Assembly (NCBI GenBank): GCA_015056495.1
Contig: SVGC01000017.1
Span: forward strand, 1-64,000
DNA from: Butyrivibrio sp.
Lineage (GTDB): Bacteria > Bacillota > Clostridia > Lachnospirales > Lachnospiraceae
Direction of reading: 5' to 3'
DNA: 64,000 nt
Shown: positions 32,674-41,910 of the stretch, one piece after another
How positions within the stretch are numbered: position 1 is the stretch's first letter
How the letters are laid out: each line of letters opens with the position of its first letter
Notes under the pieces: model-generated
The model's database searches: none
What the model saw: the letters and a program-made list of their open reading frames with translations, nothing else
What the model was told of the DNA's origin: nothing
Made by a program: the position numbers and the translations under genes

Positions 32674-33960
32674 TTGCTGGAGATAAAGTCTAATGATGCT
32701 GAATCTGCTTGCAAAATCATCGTTGTCGGGGTTGGTGGAGCAGGTAATAATGCTGTTAATAGAATGGTTGAAGAAAATATAACTGGTGTTGAGTTTATTG
32801 GTATCAATACTGATAAACAGGCATTGCAGTTGTGCAAGGCTCCTAAGCTTTTACAGATTGGAGAGAAACTTACGAAGGGACTCGGCGCTGGTGCCAAGCC
32901 TGAAGTTGGAGAAAAGGCTGCCGAAGAGAGTGCAGAAGAGATCACATCAGCACTTAAGGGCGCAGATATGGTATTCGTTACCTGTGGTATGGGTGGCGGT
33001 ACTGGTACAGGAGCAGCTCCTGTAGTTGCTAAGCTTGCTAAAGAAATGGGTATTCTGACAGTCGGAGTTGTTACAAAGCCTTTCAGCTTTGAAGCAAAGG
33101 TTCGTATGCAGAATGCGCTTTCAGGTATAAATAATATTAAGCAAAATGTTGATACACTGATCGTTATTCCTAATGATAAACTGCTTCAGATCGTTGACAG
33201 ACGTACTACAATGCCTGACGCACTTAAAAAGGCTGATGAGGTATTGCAGCAGGCAGTACAGGGTATTACAGATTTGATCAATATTCCTGCAGTTATCAAC
33301 CTGGATTTTGCTGATGTACAGACAGTCATGAAGGATAAGGGCGTTGCTCATATTGGTATTGGTACTGGTAAGGGTGATGATAAAGCTGCTGATGCTGTTA
33401 GAATGGCAGTTGAAAGCCCACTTCTTGAGACTAAGATCAATGGTGCTACAGACGTCATCATCAACATTACTGGTGATGTAACTCTTGCAGATGCTTCCGA
33501 TGCTGCAGGCTATGTACAGCAGCTGGCTGGAGATGATGTAAACGTTATCTTTGGTGCTCGTTATGATGAGTCCAGAAGCGATACATGTGATATTACAATT
33601 ATTGCAACAGGTATTGGTGAGAAAGCAGTAGGTGTTGGTACAAGACCTGCTGAAGCTGGTGCACAGCAGACAGTTGCTGGAGCAGCTTCACAGCTTGGAC
33701 AGAATCCTAGACCTGTAGCTACACCTTATCAGAGTGCTGTTGCAGGTATGAGCAGTCTCAATACTATTGGCTCAAGACCTATGAATGAGCAGCCTGCATC
33801 TATGCCTTCTTCTATGGCAGTTGGTGGAATGGATCCACAGGTTACAGCTAATAAGGTTAGCAATCTTAAGCCAATCACAGGTATTAACAGACCTGCTGAG
33901 GTTAAGAGTACAATAGAGCCAAAGCCTCTTAAGATACCTGATTTTCTCCAGAGAAAGTAA
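32674..33960 (+). CDS. ftsZ: Cell division GTPase FtsZ
   Basis: The 428-residue tubulin homologue has the GTP-binding motif [12 protein letters not shown] (about 107-118), the N-terminal [15 protein letters not shown] (about 16-30) and the T7-loop synergy region [11 protein letters not shown] (about 209-219). The start is TTG 32,674, 7 bases after AAGGAGGAG (32,658-32,666), and gives the usual M-L-E-I beginning. A disordered linker (about 318-415) leads to the C-terminal anchor peptide KIPDFLQRK. It forms the Z ring at mid-cell. Confidence 0.98.
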   Translation: MLEIKSNDAESACKIIVVGVGGAGNNAVNRMVEENITGVEFIGINTDKQALQLCKAPKLLQIGEKLTKGLGAGAKPEVGEKAAEESAEEITSALKGADMVFVTCGMGGGTGTGAAPVVAKLAKEMGILTVGVVTKPFSFEAKVRMQNALSGINNIKQNVDTLIVIPNDKLLQIVDRRTTMPDALKKADEVLQQAVQGITDLINIPAVINLDFADVQTVMKDKGVAHIGIGTGKGDDKAADAVRMAVESPLLETKINGATDVIINITGDVTLADASDAAGYVQQLAGDDVNVIFGARYDESRSDTCDITIIATGIGEKAVGVGTRPAEAGAQQTVAGAASQLGQNPRPVATPYQSAVAGMSSLNTIGSRPMNEQPASMPSSMAVGGMDPQVTANKVSNLKPITGINRPAEVKSTIEPKPLKIPDFLQRK

Positions 33961-33972
33961 TAAAGAGTTTTT

Positions 33973-34008
33973 AGAGCACTTGCAGGTAATGTGAGTGCTC
34001 TTTTTTAT
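33973..34008 (+). terminator. Terminator of the division cluster
   Basis: AGAGCACT (33,973-33,980) pairs with AGTGCTCT (33,994-34,001), followed by TTTTTTA. Confidence 0.85.
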
Positions 34009-34031
34009 ATCATAGGATTAAGGAGTAGGAT

Positions 34032-34706
34032 ATGGATAAGATTGAGATTTTAGATGTTAAGAGCCAGATCATTGAAGATAATGACGCTGCTGCTGCAGAA
34101 GTCAGAGACAAGCTTAAAAAGAGCAATGTTTTTCTGGTAAACCTCATGGCTTCACCGGGAGCCGGAAAGACCACTTTTCTTAAGAGAACTATTGAAGCTA
34201 TCAGAGATGAATACCGTGTTGGCGTAATGGAAGCAGATGTGGACTGTGATGTAGATGCCAGAACTATCAGCGAGACAGGTGCCAAGGTTATTCAGCTCCA
34301 TACAGGTGGTTCATGCCACATGGATGCCTATATGACTGAGCAGGGAATCGATAAGCTGGGAATGGAAGATGTAGATGTTGTTTTCCTTGAGAACGTTGGT
34401 AATCTTGTATGCCCTGCAGAGTTCGATGTAGGTGCTGCCAAAAAGGTCATGATACTCTCAGTTCCAGAAGGAGATGACAAGCCACTTAAGTATCCTCTTA
34501 TGTTCAGCGTAAGCGATCTGCTTCTTATTAACAAGATCGATACTATGCCTGTATTTGATTTTAACATGGATGCATTGAGAGAGCATGTCAAGGAACTGAA
34601 TCCTGATATGCAGATCATGCCGGTATCTGCCCTTAACGGTGACGGTTTTGATGCATGGATCAGTTGGTTAAAAGAAGAAATCAAGAATTGGAGAGAGAAT
34701 AGATGA
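34032..34706 (+). CDS. hypB: HypB-type nickel-incorporation GTPase, copy 1
   Basis: The 224-residue SIMIBI-class GTPase has MASPGAGKTTF (39-49, P-loop), EADVDCDVDA (67-76), GGSCHMDAYM (92-101) with the metal-binding Cys95-His96 pair, and FLENVGNLVCP and LINKIDTMP. HypB delivers nickel to [NiFe] hydrogenases and to some other nickel enzymes. The N-terminal Cys-rich nickel site of Escherichia coli HypB is absent. Its last 4 bases overlap a second hypB-like gene. No hydrogenase or other hyp gene is near, so the target enzyme is not evident. Confidence 0.9.
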   Translation: MDKIEILDVKSQIIEDNDAAAAEVRDKLKKSNVFLVNLMASPGAGKTTFLKRTIEAIRDEYRVGVMEADVDCDVDARTISETGAKVIQLHTGGSCHMDAYMTEQGIDKLGMEDVDVVFLENVGNLVCPAEFDVGAAKKVMILSVPEGDDKPLKYPLMFSVSDLLLINKIDTMPVFDFNMDALREHVKELNPDMQIMPVSALNGDGFDAWISWLKEEIKNWRENR

Positions 34707-35368
34707 AAGTAATAGAGCTTAATAAAAGTGTCACAGAGTCAAATGACAGAGATGCAGAAAATCTCCGAGCTGAATTAAAGGGCAAGAAGATATTTCTTTT
34801 TAATCTTATGAGTTCTCCGGGATCGGGCAAGACAACTCTTTTATCAAGAGTGATCACAGATCTTAAGGATAAGGTCAATATAGCTGTTCTTGAAGCTGAT
34901 ATTGCTTCAGCAGTTGACGCTGAGAGAATTGAAGCTCTTGGAGCCCAGAGCATTCAGGTTCATACAGATGGCATGTGCCATATGGATGCCGGCATGACCA
35001 GACGTGGCATGGAAGAGATGGAAGTTAAGGAGAACAGTATTGCTTTCCTTGAGAACGTTGGAAACCTTATCTGCCCTGCAGAATACGATACCGGTGCAGC
35101 TAAAAACATCATGATCTTATCTGTTCCTGAGGGAGATGATAAGCCTTTGAAGTATCCGCTCATGTTTTCCAAGGTTGATGCTCTTATCATCACTAAATAT
35201 GATACTTTGCCATATTTTACATTTGATATTTCTAAATGTAATGAGGCTGTAGAGCGCCTTAACCCGGGAGTAAAGATATTCCCTGTATCTGCCAAGACTG
35301 GAGAGGGTATGGATGCATTTGAAAACTGGATCCTTGATGAGGCAAGTAGCTTTGGCTTAGATCTGTAA
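34703..35368 (+). CDS. hypB: HypB-type nickel-incorporation GTPase, copy 2
   Basis: The 221-residue product is a clear paralogue of the preceding protein: SSPGSGKTTLL (37-47), EADIASAVDAERIEALGAQ, DGMCHMDAGM with Cys92-His93, FLENVGNLICPAEYDTGAA and ITKYDTLP. The N-terminus is slightly shorter. The ATGA overlap shows that the two are coupled, so they may act as a heterodimer (HypB is normally a GTP-dependent homodimer). It is not degenerate; both copies retain all GTPase and metal residues. Confidence 0.9.
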   Translation: MKVIELNKSVTESNDRDAENLRAELKGKKIFLFNLMSSPGSGKTTLLSRVITDLKDKVNIAVLEADIASAVDAERIEALGAQSIQVHTDGMCHMDAGMTRRGMEEMEVKENSIAFLENVGNLICPAEYDTGAAKNIMILSVPEGDDKPLKYPLMFSKVDALIITKYDTLPYFTFDISKCNEAVERLNPGVKIFPVSAKTGEGMDAFENWILDEASSFGLDL

Positions 35369-35377
35369 ATACTTAAG

Positions 35378-35459
35378 ATCCCACATGGGGTTATAGCATA
35401 TAGGGTAATGAATAACAAAATTCATGATCCAAATGCCATGACCTTGTGTGGGATTTTTC
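35378..35459 (+). terminator. Long hairpin terminator or structured RNA end
   Basis: ATCCCACA (35,378-35,385) pairs with TGTGGGAT (35,447-35,454), followed by TTTTC. The 61 bases between the arms contain further short pairings. It ends the hypB operon; the long spacing is unusual for a simple terminator. Confidence 0.6.
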
Positions 35460-35647
35460 TGAATTAGCAGAAAATTCATTGATTTAGAAGGAATTTTTTG
35501 TAATATTAACGAAAAATAGTAGAAATTTACTGAAGGTAATGCTACAATAGGTTGTAGAGGTTTATAAATCAAGTACTAAATAATGTGTCTGTGAATTGTG
35601 TTAAATTATTAGATAATTGACGAAATCGCGACAGAAAAGGAGTTAAA

Positions 35648-36103
35648 ATGAAGTGTCCTTTTTGCAACAGGGATGATACAAGAGTAATAGATTCAAGACC
35701 TGCAGATGATAATACATCTATCAGACGCAGACGTGTGTGTGATGCCTGTGGTAAGCGTTTTACTACGTATGAAAAGGTTGAGACCATACCGCTTATCGTA
35801 ATTAAAAAGGATAATGTAAGGGAACCTTATGATAGATCCAAGATTGAAGCCGGTGTCCTTAGGGCGTGCCATAAGAGACCTGTAAGTGCTTCTCAGATAT
35901 CTGCGATGGTTGATTCGGTGGAAGTGGAGATATTTAATCTTGAACAGAAGGAAATACCAAGCAGGATCATTGGCGAATTAGTAATGGATAAGATAAAAAA
36001 TCTGGATCCTGTGGCGTACGTAAGATTTGCATCAGTATACAGAGAGTTCAAAGATGTGAGCACATTTATGGATGAACTTAAGGATGTTTTAGAAAAAGAA
36101 TAG
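35648..36103 (+). CDS. nrdR: Ribonucleotide reductase repressor NrdR
   Basis: The 151-residue NrdR has an N-terminal zinc ribbon with Cys3, Cys6, Cys31 and Cys34 (KCPFC, CDACGKRF), then an ATP-cone domain (about 48-138: VIKKDNVREPYDRSKI, RPVSASQI). It senses ATP/dATP and represses ribonucleotide reductase genes. AAAGGAG precedes the ATG. Its targets are not in the window. Confidence 0.97.
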   Translation: MKCPFCNRDDTRVIDSRPADDNTSIRRRRVCDACGKRFTTYEKVETIPLIVIKKDNVREPYDRSKIEAGVLRACHKRPVSASQISAMVDSVEVEIFNLEQKEIPSRIIGELVMDKIKNLDPVAYVRFASVYREFKDVSTFMDELKDVLEKE

Positions 36104-36115
36104 TGTTTTTTGCAG

Positions 36116-36150
36116 TGGCAGATTGACTTTTGGTTAATCTGCCATTATAT
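36116..36150 (+). terminator. Terminator of nrdR
   Basis: TGGCAGATT (36,116-36,124) pairs with AATCTGCCA (36,136-36,144), followed by TTATATTT. Confidence 0.8.
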
Positions 36151-36188
36151 TTATATGGGTAAAAATTAAATAAAGGAAGGATTGTAAC

Positions 36189-37796
36189 ATGATGAAAAAG
36201 AGTTTTGGTAAAAAGAACCTTGCTCTGATGATTGTGTTATCAACACTGACTGTTGCACTGGCAGGATGCTCAGGCAACAAGGCAGAGGAATCCGCACAGA
36301 GTACGGATGCAGCATTGAACGTTAGTGCACAGGATAGCACAGATGTATCAGATGCAGGGCAGGAAGTAACAGGCGAGGCGGATGATTCTTCAATTACTAT
36401 TGGAATTCCTCAGGATTTAGACAGTCTTGACCCACACCTTGCAACGGGGGCAGGAACTAGTGAGGTATTGTTTAACTTGTTCGAAGGACTTGTTAAGCCA
36501 GATGAAAATGGTAATTTAAACCCTGCTGTAGCCAGTGAGTACACAATCTCAGACGACGGATCAGTTTACACATTCACACTTAGGGACGGAATCACATTCC
36601 ACGACGGCTCATTAGTAACAGTAGAGGATATCAAATATTCTATTGACAGATGCGCCGGAACAGATGGAAGTGAACCTCTGATTTCGGCTTTTTCTAATAT
36701 TGACAGTGTCAATATCGTAGATGATAGCCATGTTGAAATAGTATTAAAGGAGCCAAACACTGAGTTCCTTGCTTACCTTACAGTAGCTATTATTCCAGCA
36801 TCTAACACAGATTCAGAGACTAACCCTATCGGAACAGGTCCTTACATGTATGTATCACGTTCTCCACAGGAGAATTTCGTTGTAACAAGATACGACGGAT
36901 ACTGGGGTGATGCAGCATACATCAAGGATGTAACATTCAAAGTTGAGGCCAATGCAGATACTATCGTTATGGACCTTGAATCAGGTTCAATTGATATGTT
37001 TGCAAGAGCTACAACAACACAGGTAGCTAACCTTTCAGACAACTTTGAAGTATATGAAGGTACAATGAACCTTGTACAGGCTCTTTACCTCAACAATGCT
37101 GTAGAACCATTTGACAATGAACTTGTACGTCAGGCACTGTGCTATGCACTTGATCCTCAGAACGTAATGGATTTTGTTTCAGATGGTAAGGGTACAGAAA
37201 TCGGTAGTGCAATGTTCCCATCATTTGGTAAGTATTTTGATGAGAGTCTTAACGACACTTACAACACAGATACAGAAAAGGCCAAGGAACTTCTTGCAGA
37301 AGCAGGATATTCTGATGGATTTACATTTACTATCACAGTACCATCTAACTACACACAGCATGTTGATACAGCACAGGTTCTTGTAGAGCAGTTTAAGGCA
37401 ATCGGCGTTACAGCTGAGATCCAGCAGGTTGAGTGGAATACATGGCTTAGCGATGTATATCAGGCTAGAAACTATCAGGCAACTGTAGTTGGTGTTGATG
37501 CATCTACTCTTACAGGCTATTCACTGCTTTCAAGATATCAGTCAACAGCTAAAAACAATTTTGTAAACTTCAGCAGCGAAGCTTATGATGAGACTTTTGC
37601 CAAGGCAATTGCAGCTACTGATGATGCAGAAAAGACAACATATTACAAAGAATGCTTAAAGATTCTCTCTGAAGAAGCTGCAAGCGTATATATTCAGGAT
37701 CTTCCTGAGTTTGTTGTTCTGAATAAGAAATATACAGGATATACATTCTACCCACTGTATGTTCAGGATATTTCCAAGATCAGATTAGCAGAATAA
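36189..37796 (+). CDS. Oligopeptide/dipeptide ABC transporter, substrate-binding lipoprotein
   Basis: The 535-residue SBP_bac_5 protein has a lipobox ALAGC (Cys27) and a Ser/Asp/Glu-rich linker, then the family start ITIGIPQDLDSLDPHLAT (about 69-86). The pattern FNLFEGLVKPDENG, YTFTLRDGITFHDG and VEDIKYSIDR matches OppA/DppA proteins. It captures peptides outside the membrane and hands them to the permeases encoded next. AAGGAAGG lies 8 bases before the ATG. It heads a five-gene operon with two permeases and two ATPases. Confidence 0.95.
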   Translation: MMKKSFGKKNLALMIVLSTLTVALAGCSGNKAEESAQSTDAALNVSAQDSTDVSDAGQEVTGEADDSSITIGIPQDLDSLDPHLATGAGTSEVLFNLFEGLVKPDENGNLNPAVASEYTISDDGSVYTFTLRDGITFHDGSLVTVEDIKYSIDRCAGTDGSEPLISAFSNIDSVNIVDDSHVEIVLKEPNTEFLAYLTVAIIPASNTDSETNPIGTGPYMYVSRSPQENFVVTRYDGYWGDAAYIKDVTFKVEANADTIVMDLESGSIDMFARATTTQVANLSDNFEVYEGTMNLVQALYLNNAVEPFDNELVRQALCYALDPQNVMDFVSDGKGTEIGSAMFPSFGKYFDESLNDTYNTDTEKAKELLAEAGYSDGFTFTITVPSNYTQHVDTAQVLVEQFKAIGVTAEIQQVEWNTWLSDVYQARNYQATVVGVDASTLTGYSLLSRYQSTAKNNFVNFSSEAYDETFAKAIAATDDAEKTTYYKECLKILSEEAASVYIQDLPEFVVLNKKYTGYTFYPLYVQDISKIRLAE

Positions 37797-37849
37797 ATTA
37801 TAGAAATAAGGGCTTGATAAAAGCCTGTTAAATAGCGAGGAATACACAT

Positions 37850-38788
37850 ATGAGATATATAATCAAAAAAGTCCTGATGATGGCACTTACCCTGATGGTT
37901 GTATCTCTATGCGTATTCCTTTCTTTTAACATTATTCCAGGCGATCCCGCCACAAGGCGCCTTGGAACTGAGGCCACTCCCGAGCTTATCCAGCAGGTAA
38001 GAGAAGAAATGGGACTTAATGAGCCTTTACTTGTCAGATATAAAGACTGGGTCGTATCAATGGTCAAAGGTGACATGGGAACATCTTATTCCTACGCACT
38101 GCCAGTATCCAGTATGATCGCTGACAAAATACCTATCACTGTGACCATGGCCCTTATGGCCTTTGCCCTCATGGTGATCATATCTATTCCTCTTGGACTG
38201 TATACTGCAAAACATGCGGGAGGAGTAATTGACCGCGTTATTGTAGTTTTGAACCAGATCGTTATGGCTATTCCGCCATTTTTCTCCGGAATATTGCTGA
38301 GTCTTGTATTTGGAATGATATTAAAGTTGTTTACTCCGGGAGCTTTTGTGTCATATAAGACTGATATGAAGGGCTTTATTCATTACCTCATATTCCCGGC
38401 TATTGCAATAGCCCTTCCAAAAGCCAGCATGTGTATTAAACTCCTTAGAAGCTCTGTGATTGAGGAGGCTTCCAAGGACTATACAAGAACAGCTTATAGC
38501 AGAGGCAATTCTACCAATGGAGTTCTGTACAAGCATGTACTCAAAAATGCTATGATCCCTGTGATCACCTTTATGGGAATGGCTCTGGCAGATATGATCG
38601 CAGGTTCTATTGTTATTGAGCAGGTATTTGGTATTCCGGGACTGAGCAGGATACTTATGACTTCCATCAGTAACAGAGATTATCCGGTTGTAGAAGCTAT
38701 CATTATGATGATCGCGGCAATTGTAATTGTGACCAATCTCCTTGTTGATATCATTTATAGAATTGTAGATCCAAGAATAGAAGAGTAA
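37850..38788 (+). CDS. Peptide ABC transporter permease DppB/OppB type
   Basis: The 312-residue permease has six membrane helices and the binding-protein-dependent transport signature near EEASKDYTRTAYSRGNS (about 204-220), the EAA loop that contacts the ATPases. The N-terminal part FNIIPGDPATRRLGTEATPE (about 25-44) is typical for DppB. It pairs with the permease that follows 5 bases later. Confidence 0.94.
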   Translation: MRYIIKKVLMMALTLMVVSLCVFLSFNIIPGDPATRRLGTEATPELIQQVREEMGLNEPLLVRYKDWVVSMVKGDMGTSYSYALPVSSMIADKIPITVTMALMAFALMVIISIPLGLYTAKHAGGVIDRVIVVLNQIVMAIPPFFSGILLSLVFGMILKLFTPGAFVSYKTDMKGFIHYLIFPAIAIALPKASMCIKLLRSSVIEEASKDYTRTAYSRGNSTNGVLYKHVLKNAMIPVITFMGMALADMIAGSIVIEQVFGIPGLSRILMTSISNRDYPVVEAIIMMIAAIVIVTNLLVDIIYRIVDPRIEE

Positions 38789-38793
38789 TTTAC

Positions 38794-39633
38794 ATGAAAA
38801 AAAGATTTTTTGATACAGCTTCAATTAAAAAACTATATAAAAACAATCCTGATATGGTCGCAGGAACTATCATCACCAGTATCATCCTGCTCATGGTCAT
38901 TGTGGGATTTTTCTGGATGCCATATGATCCTACTAAAATGGACGCTTCTGCCAAGCTTCAGGGAATCTCATTAAAACATATTATGGGAACCGATAACCTT
39001 GGAAGAGACGTATTTAGCCGTATTATGTACGGAAGTCGTATCACACTAATAATCGCCACGGGAACGGTCCTTATTGGAGCAGGAATCGGCACTATTATAG
39101 GTGCTTTTACAGGATACTATGGTGGTATGCTTGATGAGATATTCATGAGGATCATCGATGCCCTTTTTGCATTCCCAAGCATATTGCTGGCTCTGGTATT
39201 TGTTTCACTTGTAAGCAGCGGTACTTATCAGGTCATCATTGCTCTTGGTATTGCGTTCATACCTAGTTTTGCCAGGATCGTGCGAAGTGAAGTCCTTAGA
39301 TGCAAAAATATGGATTACGTGGAATGTGCCAGATTGCAGGGTGTTTCAGACCTCAGGATCATTTTTGTGCATATAATGCCTAATACCAAGAGTGTGCTGC
39401 TATCATCTATCATGATCGGCTTTAACAATGCAGTGCTTGCTGAGGCAGGTCTCAGCTATCTGGGAATAGGTTCTCAGCCTCCATACGCTAGTCTTGGTAA
39501 TATGCTTTCAAGTGCTCAGACCTATCTGTTTAATGATCCTACCTATGTTTTGTGTCCTGGTATTGTCATCGTACTGATCGTTTTGGGATTTGCATTCCTG
39601 GGCGAAGGTATAAGCAAGGCAAGACATTTATAA
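38794..39633 (+). CDS. Peptide ABC transporter permease DppC/OppC type
   Basis: The 279-residue protein has the OppC N-terminal helix (about 22-44), then HIMGTDNLGRDVFSRIMYGS (about 63-82), a strong DppC marker, and the EAA loop VECARLQGVSD (about 176-186). Six membrane helices are expected. The gene has no clear ribosome site of its own other than GAAGAG in the end of the preceding gene, so it is coupled to it. Confidence 0.94.
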   Translation: MKKRFFDTASIKKLYKNNPDMVAGTIITSIILLMVIVGFFWMPYDPTKMDASAKLQGISLKHIMGTDNLGRDVFSRIMYGSRITLIIATGTVLIGAGIGTIIGAFTGYYGGMLDEIFMRIIDALFAFPSILLALVFVSLVSSGTYQVIIALGIAFIPSFARIVRSEVLRCKNMDYVECARLQGVSDLRIIFVHIMPNTKSVLLSSIMIGFNNAVLAEAGLSYLGIGSQPPYASLGNMLSSAQTYLFNDPTYVLCPGIVIVLIVLGFAFLGEGISKARHL

Positions 39634-39651
39634 GTTAAGCGGAGTTATAAG

Positions 39652-40458
39652 ATGGAAAAGATTTTAGAGATCAAAGATCTTCATATAGAATTTCATGACC
39701 ATGACAGACCGGAAGTTGCTGTGTATGATTTTGACCTGACTCTTAATAAGGGTGAGATAGTCGGAATCGTTGGAGAATCAGGCTCCGGTAAGAGTATGAG
39801 TGCCCTGGCTATAGCAGGACTTCTCAATCGTAAGTCCCTGACTAAGACAGGAAGCATCATTTTTGATGATGTAGACCTATTATCCTGTGACAGAAAGCTC
39901 TTGAGGGAATTTCAGGGTGATGAGATATCTATGATATTTCAGGAGCCAATGACTAGCCTTAATCCTGTTAAAAGAATTGGCTGGCAGGTTGAGGAATCCC
40001 TTAGGATACATCATCCTGAGGTAAGTAAGCAGGATAGAAAACTTCGTGCCATAGAGATGCTCAGAGCTGTAGAACTCAGAGACCCTGAAGGGGTATATCA
40101 TATGTACCCACACGAGTTGTCAGGCGGTATGAGGCAGAGAGTCATGATAGCGGCTGCCATGATCGCAGATCCGCAGATACTTATTGCTGATGAGCCTACC
40201 ACAGCTCTTGATGTGACAGTACAGGCACAGATAGTTGAGCTTCTTAAAAAACTCAATAAGGAAAAAGGCACATCTATTATTTTTATATCTCATGACCTGA
40301 GCCTTGTTTCAAGTCTGTGTGACCGTGTTATCGTCATGCAGAAGGGCAATATTGTTGAGTGTGGCAGTGCAAAAGAAGTTTTTGATAATCCAACGGAAGA
40401 GTACACCAAGGCGCTTATAGCAGCTATTCCAAAGATAGACCTTGGCAGTGCAGATTGA
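39652..40458 (+). CDS. Peptide ABC transporter ATPase DppD/OppD type
   Basis: The 268-residue ATPase has Walker A GESGSGKS (about 39-46), Q-loop FQEPMTSLNP (about 98-107), ABC signature LSGGMRQR (about 157-164), Walker B ILIADEPTTALD (about 177-188) and the H-loop SHDL. It powers peptide uptake with the ATPase encoded next. The C-terminal peptide-transporter tail (NPTEEYTKALIAAIP) is present. Confidence 0.95.
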   Translation: MEKILEIKDLHIEFHDHDRPEVAVYDFDLTLNKGEIVGIVGESGSGKSMSALAIAGLLNRKSLTKTGSIIFDDVDLLSCDRKLLREFQGDEISMIFQEPMTSLNPVKRIGWQVEESLRIHHPEVSKQDRKLRAIEMLRAVELRDPEGVYHMYPHELSGGMRQRVMIAAAMIADPQILIADEPTTALDVTVQAQIVELLKKLNKEKGTSIIFISHDLSLVSSLCDRVIVMQKGNIVECGSAKEVFDNPTEEYTKALIAAIPKIDLGSAD

Positions 40459-40483
40459 TTTTTACACAAAAAGGAAGAAAAAT

Positions 40484-41236
40484 ATGGATCAGAACGTGGT
40501 ACTGAGTGTATCTGATTTAAATGTATATTATAAAAACAGGAAAAAGAAACTGTTTGAGAGAAATTCCAAGAAACAGGCTCTTTTTGATGTCTCTTTTGAC
40601 GTGAAAGAGGGAGAAGTGCTGGGAATAGCCGGTGAGTCAGGCTGCGGTAAGTCAACTCTGGCAAGGGCTATCGTTGGTATCAACAAGGATTATACAGGCA
40701 CTATCTATCAAAAGTATGATTCACCTCAGATGGTATTCCAGGATCCTTACAGTTCTCTTAATCCCTCCAAGACTATAGGATGGCTTCTTGAGGAACCTCT
40801 TAGAGTTGATAAAAAGAGAAAATGGACTCGTGAAGAGCGACTTGAAAGAGTTAAGGAGATTATGAAGCAGGTTGAGCTTCCAGAGGAGTTTATTTCCAGA
40901 TATCCTTCACAGCTTTCCGGCGGTCAGAGACAGAGAGTGTGTATCGGAATGGCCCTTATGAAGTCTCCAAAGCTCCTTATTGCTGATGAACCAGTATCAG
41001 CTCTTGATGTGACTATTCAGGCCCAGATCATGGAACTGCTGCAGAATCTGCATAAGCAGTTGGGAATCTCTATCATATTTATTTCCCATGATCTTAGAGT
41101 TGTTTATCATATGTGCGACAGAGTAATGGTCATGCAGAAGGGCAGAGCTATAGAACTGGCTGATACCAAGACTCTTTATACTCATCCGACCCAGGAATAC
41201 ACGATAGAACTATTGCGGGCTGCAGGCATAAGGTAA
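40484..41236 (+). CDS. Peptide ABC transporter ATPase DppF/OppF type
   Basis: Start ATG 40,484 has AAGGA upstream. The 250-residue ATPase has Walker A GESGCGKS (about 50-57), Q-loop FQDPYSSLNPSK (about 83-94), signature LSGGQRQR (about 142-149) and Walker B LLIADEPVSALD. It ends with YTHPTQEYTIELLRAAG. It completes the two-ATPase, two-permease transporter. Somewhat shorter than typical DppF proteins but with all motifs. Confidence 0.94.
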   Translation: MDQNVVLSVSDLNVYYKNRKKKLFERNSKKQALFDVSFDVKEGEVLGIAGESGCGKSTLARAIVGINKDYTGTIYQKYDSPQMVFQDPYSSLNPSKTIGWLLEEPLRVDKKRKWTREERLERVKEIMKQVELPEEFISRYPSQLSGGQRQRVCIGMALMKSPKLLIADEPVSALDVTIQAQIMELLQNLHKQLGISIIFISHDLRVVYHMCDRVMVMQKGRAIELADTKTLYTHPTQEYTIELLRAAGIR

Positions 41237-41352
41237 ACTTTTTATAAAATCTTCTCCTTTAGCACTAAATTATTTCAGATGGTTTCCGATAATAAGTGTA
41301 TAAACCACGAAATAATATGTCCAGACATATGCACTGAAAGGAGAACTTGTAC

Positions 41353-41790
41353 ATGGCAATAGATAAATTAAATGCTCACTTAAATAGCGGATATGTACAG
41401 GATTATTCTAATATAAGAGTGCCAAAGACTCAGGGAGATGCAACAAGCTTACCGGTTGAGGCTCCTGTAAAAGAACAAAAAGAAGCTAGCCTTCAGCAAA
41501 ATGCTGCACCAAGTCCTGATGTTCCAGTGAAGCGTAAAGATACACCTATCGAAGAGATGAATATTGGTTTTAATGCCAAAGATACATCTTTGATTGGTTT
41601 TGGTGGTAATTTTAATATTGCAACAACGGATATGCGTGATGCAATTTCAACTATGCAGAAGGATCAGGTACTTCATCAGTACCAGTATTTTGTAGGTAAT
41701 AACCAGGCTGTTAATCGTACTGAAGCTGGTGCAAATGCTGGTGACAACATCGTTTACAGCGGCGAAGAAGGTATTGTTTACAGAAAGTAA
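41353..41790 (+). CDS. Hypothetical soluble protein
   Basis: I do not recognise this 145-residue protein. AAAGGAG lies 9 bases before ATG 41,353. It has no signal peptide or membrane helix. The middle (about 28-70) is disordered and rich in Pro, Lys and Gln; the C-terminal half has IGFGGNFNIATTDMRDAIS and YQYFVGNNQAV. It is expressed alone between the transporter operon and a terminator. Short FlaG-like flagellar accessory proteins have similar composition, but there is no firm match. Confidence 0.5.
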   Translation: MAIDKLNAHLNSGYVQDYSNIRVPKTQGDATSLPVEAPVKEQKEASLQQNAAPSPDVPVKRKDTPIEEMNIGFNAKDTSLIGFGGNFNIATTDMRDAISTMQKDQVLHQYQYFVGNNQAVNRTEAGANAGDNIVYSGEEGIVYRK

Positions 41791-41807
41791 TTTTATAATG
41801 ATGCTTA

Positions 41808-41841
41808 ACGGGCAGGATCACATCGACCTGCTCGTTTTTTT
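41808..41841 (+). terminator. Terminator
   Basis: ACGGGCAGG (41,808-41,816) pairs with CCTGCTCGT (41,827-41,835), followed by TTTTTT. Confidence 0.85.
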
Positions 41842-41910
41842 ATAGTATAATTCTGATATTGGCTGTCAAAGCCTAATCGATTAAAAAACAGATTTTTGGG
41901 GCATAAATTT

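Noticed and set aside
35378..35459. Nickel/cobalt riboswitch next to hypB
   Set aside because: The hairpin lies after the hypB genes, ends in a T run and lacks the linked hairpins of that riboswitch class.
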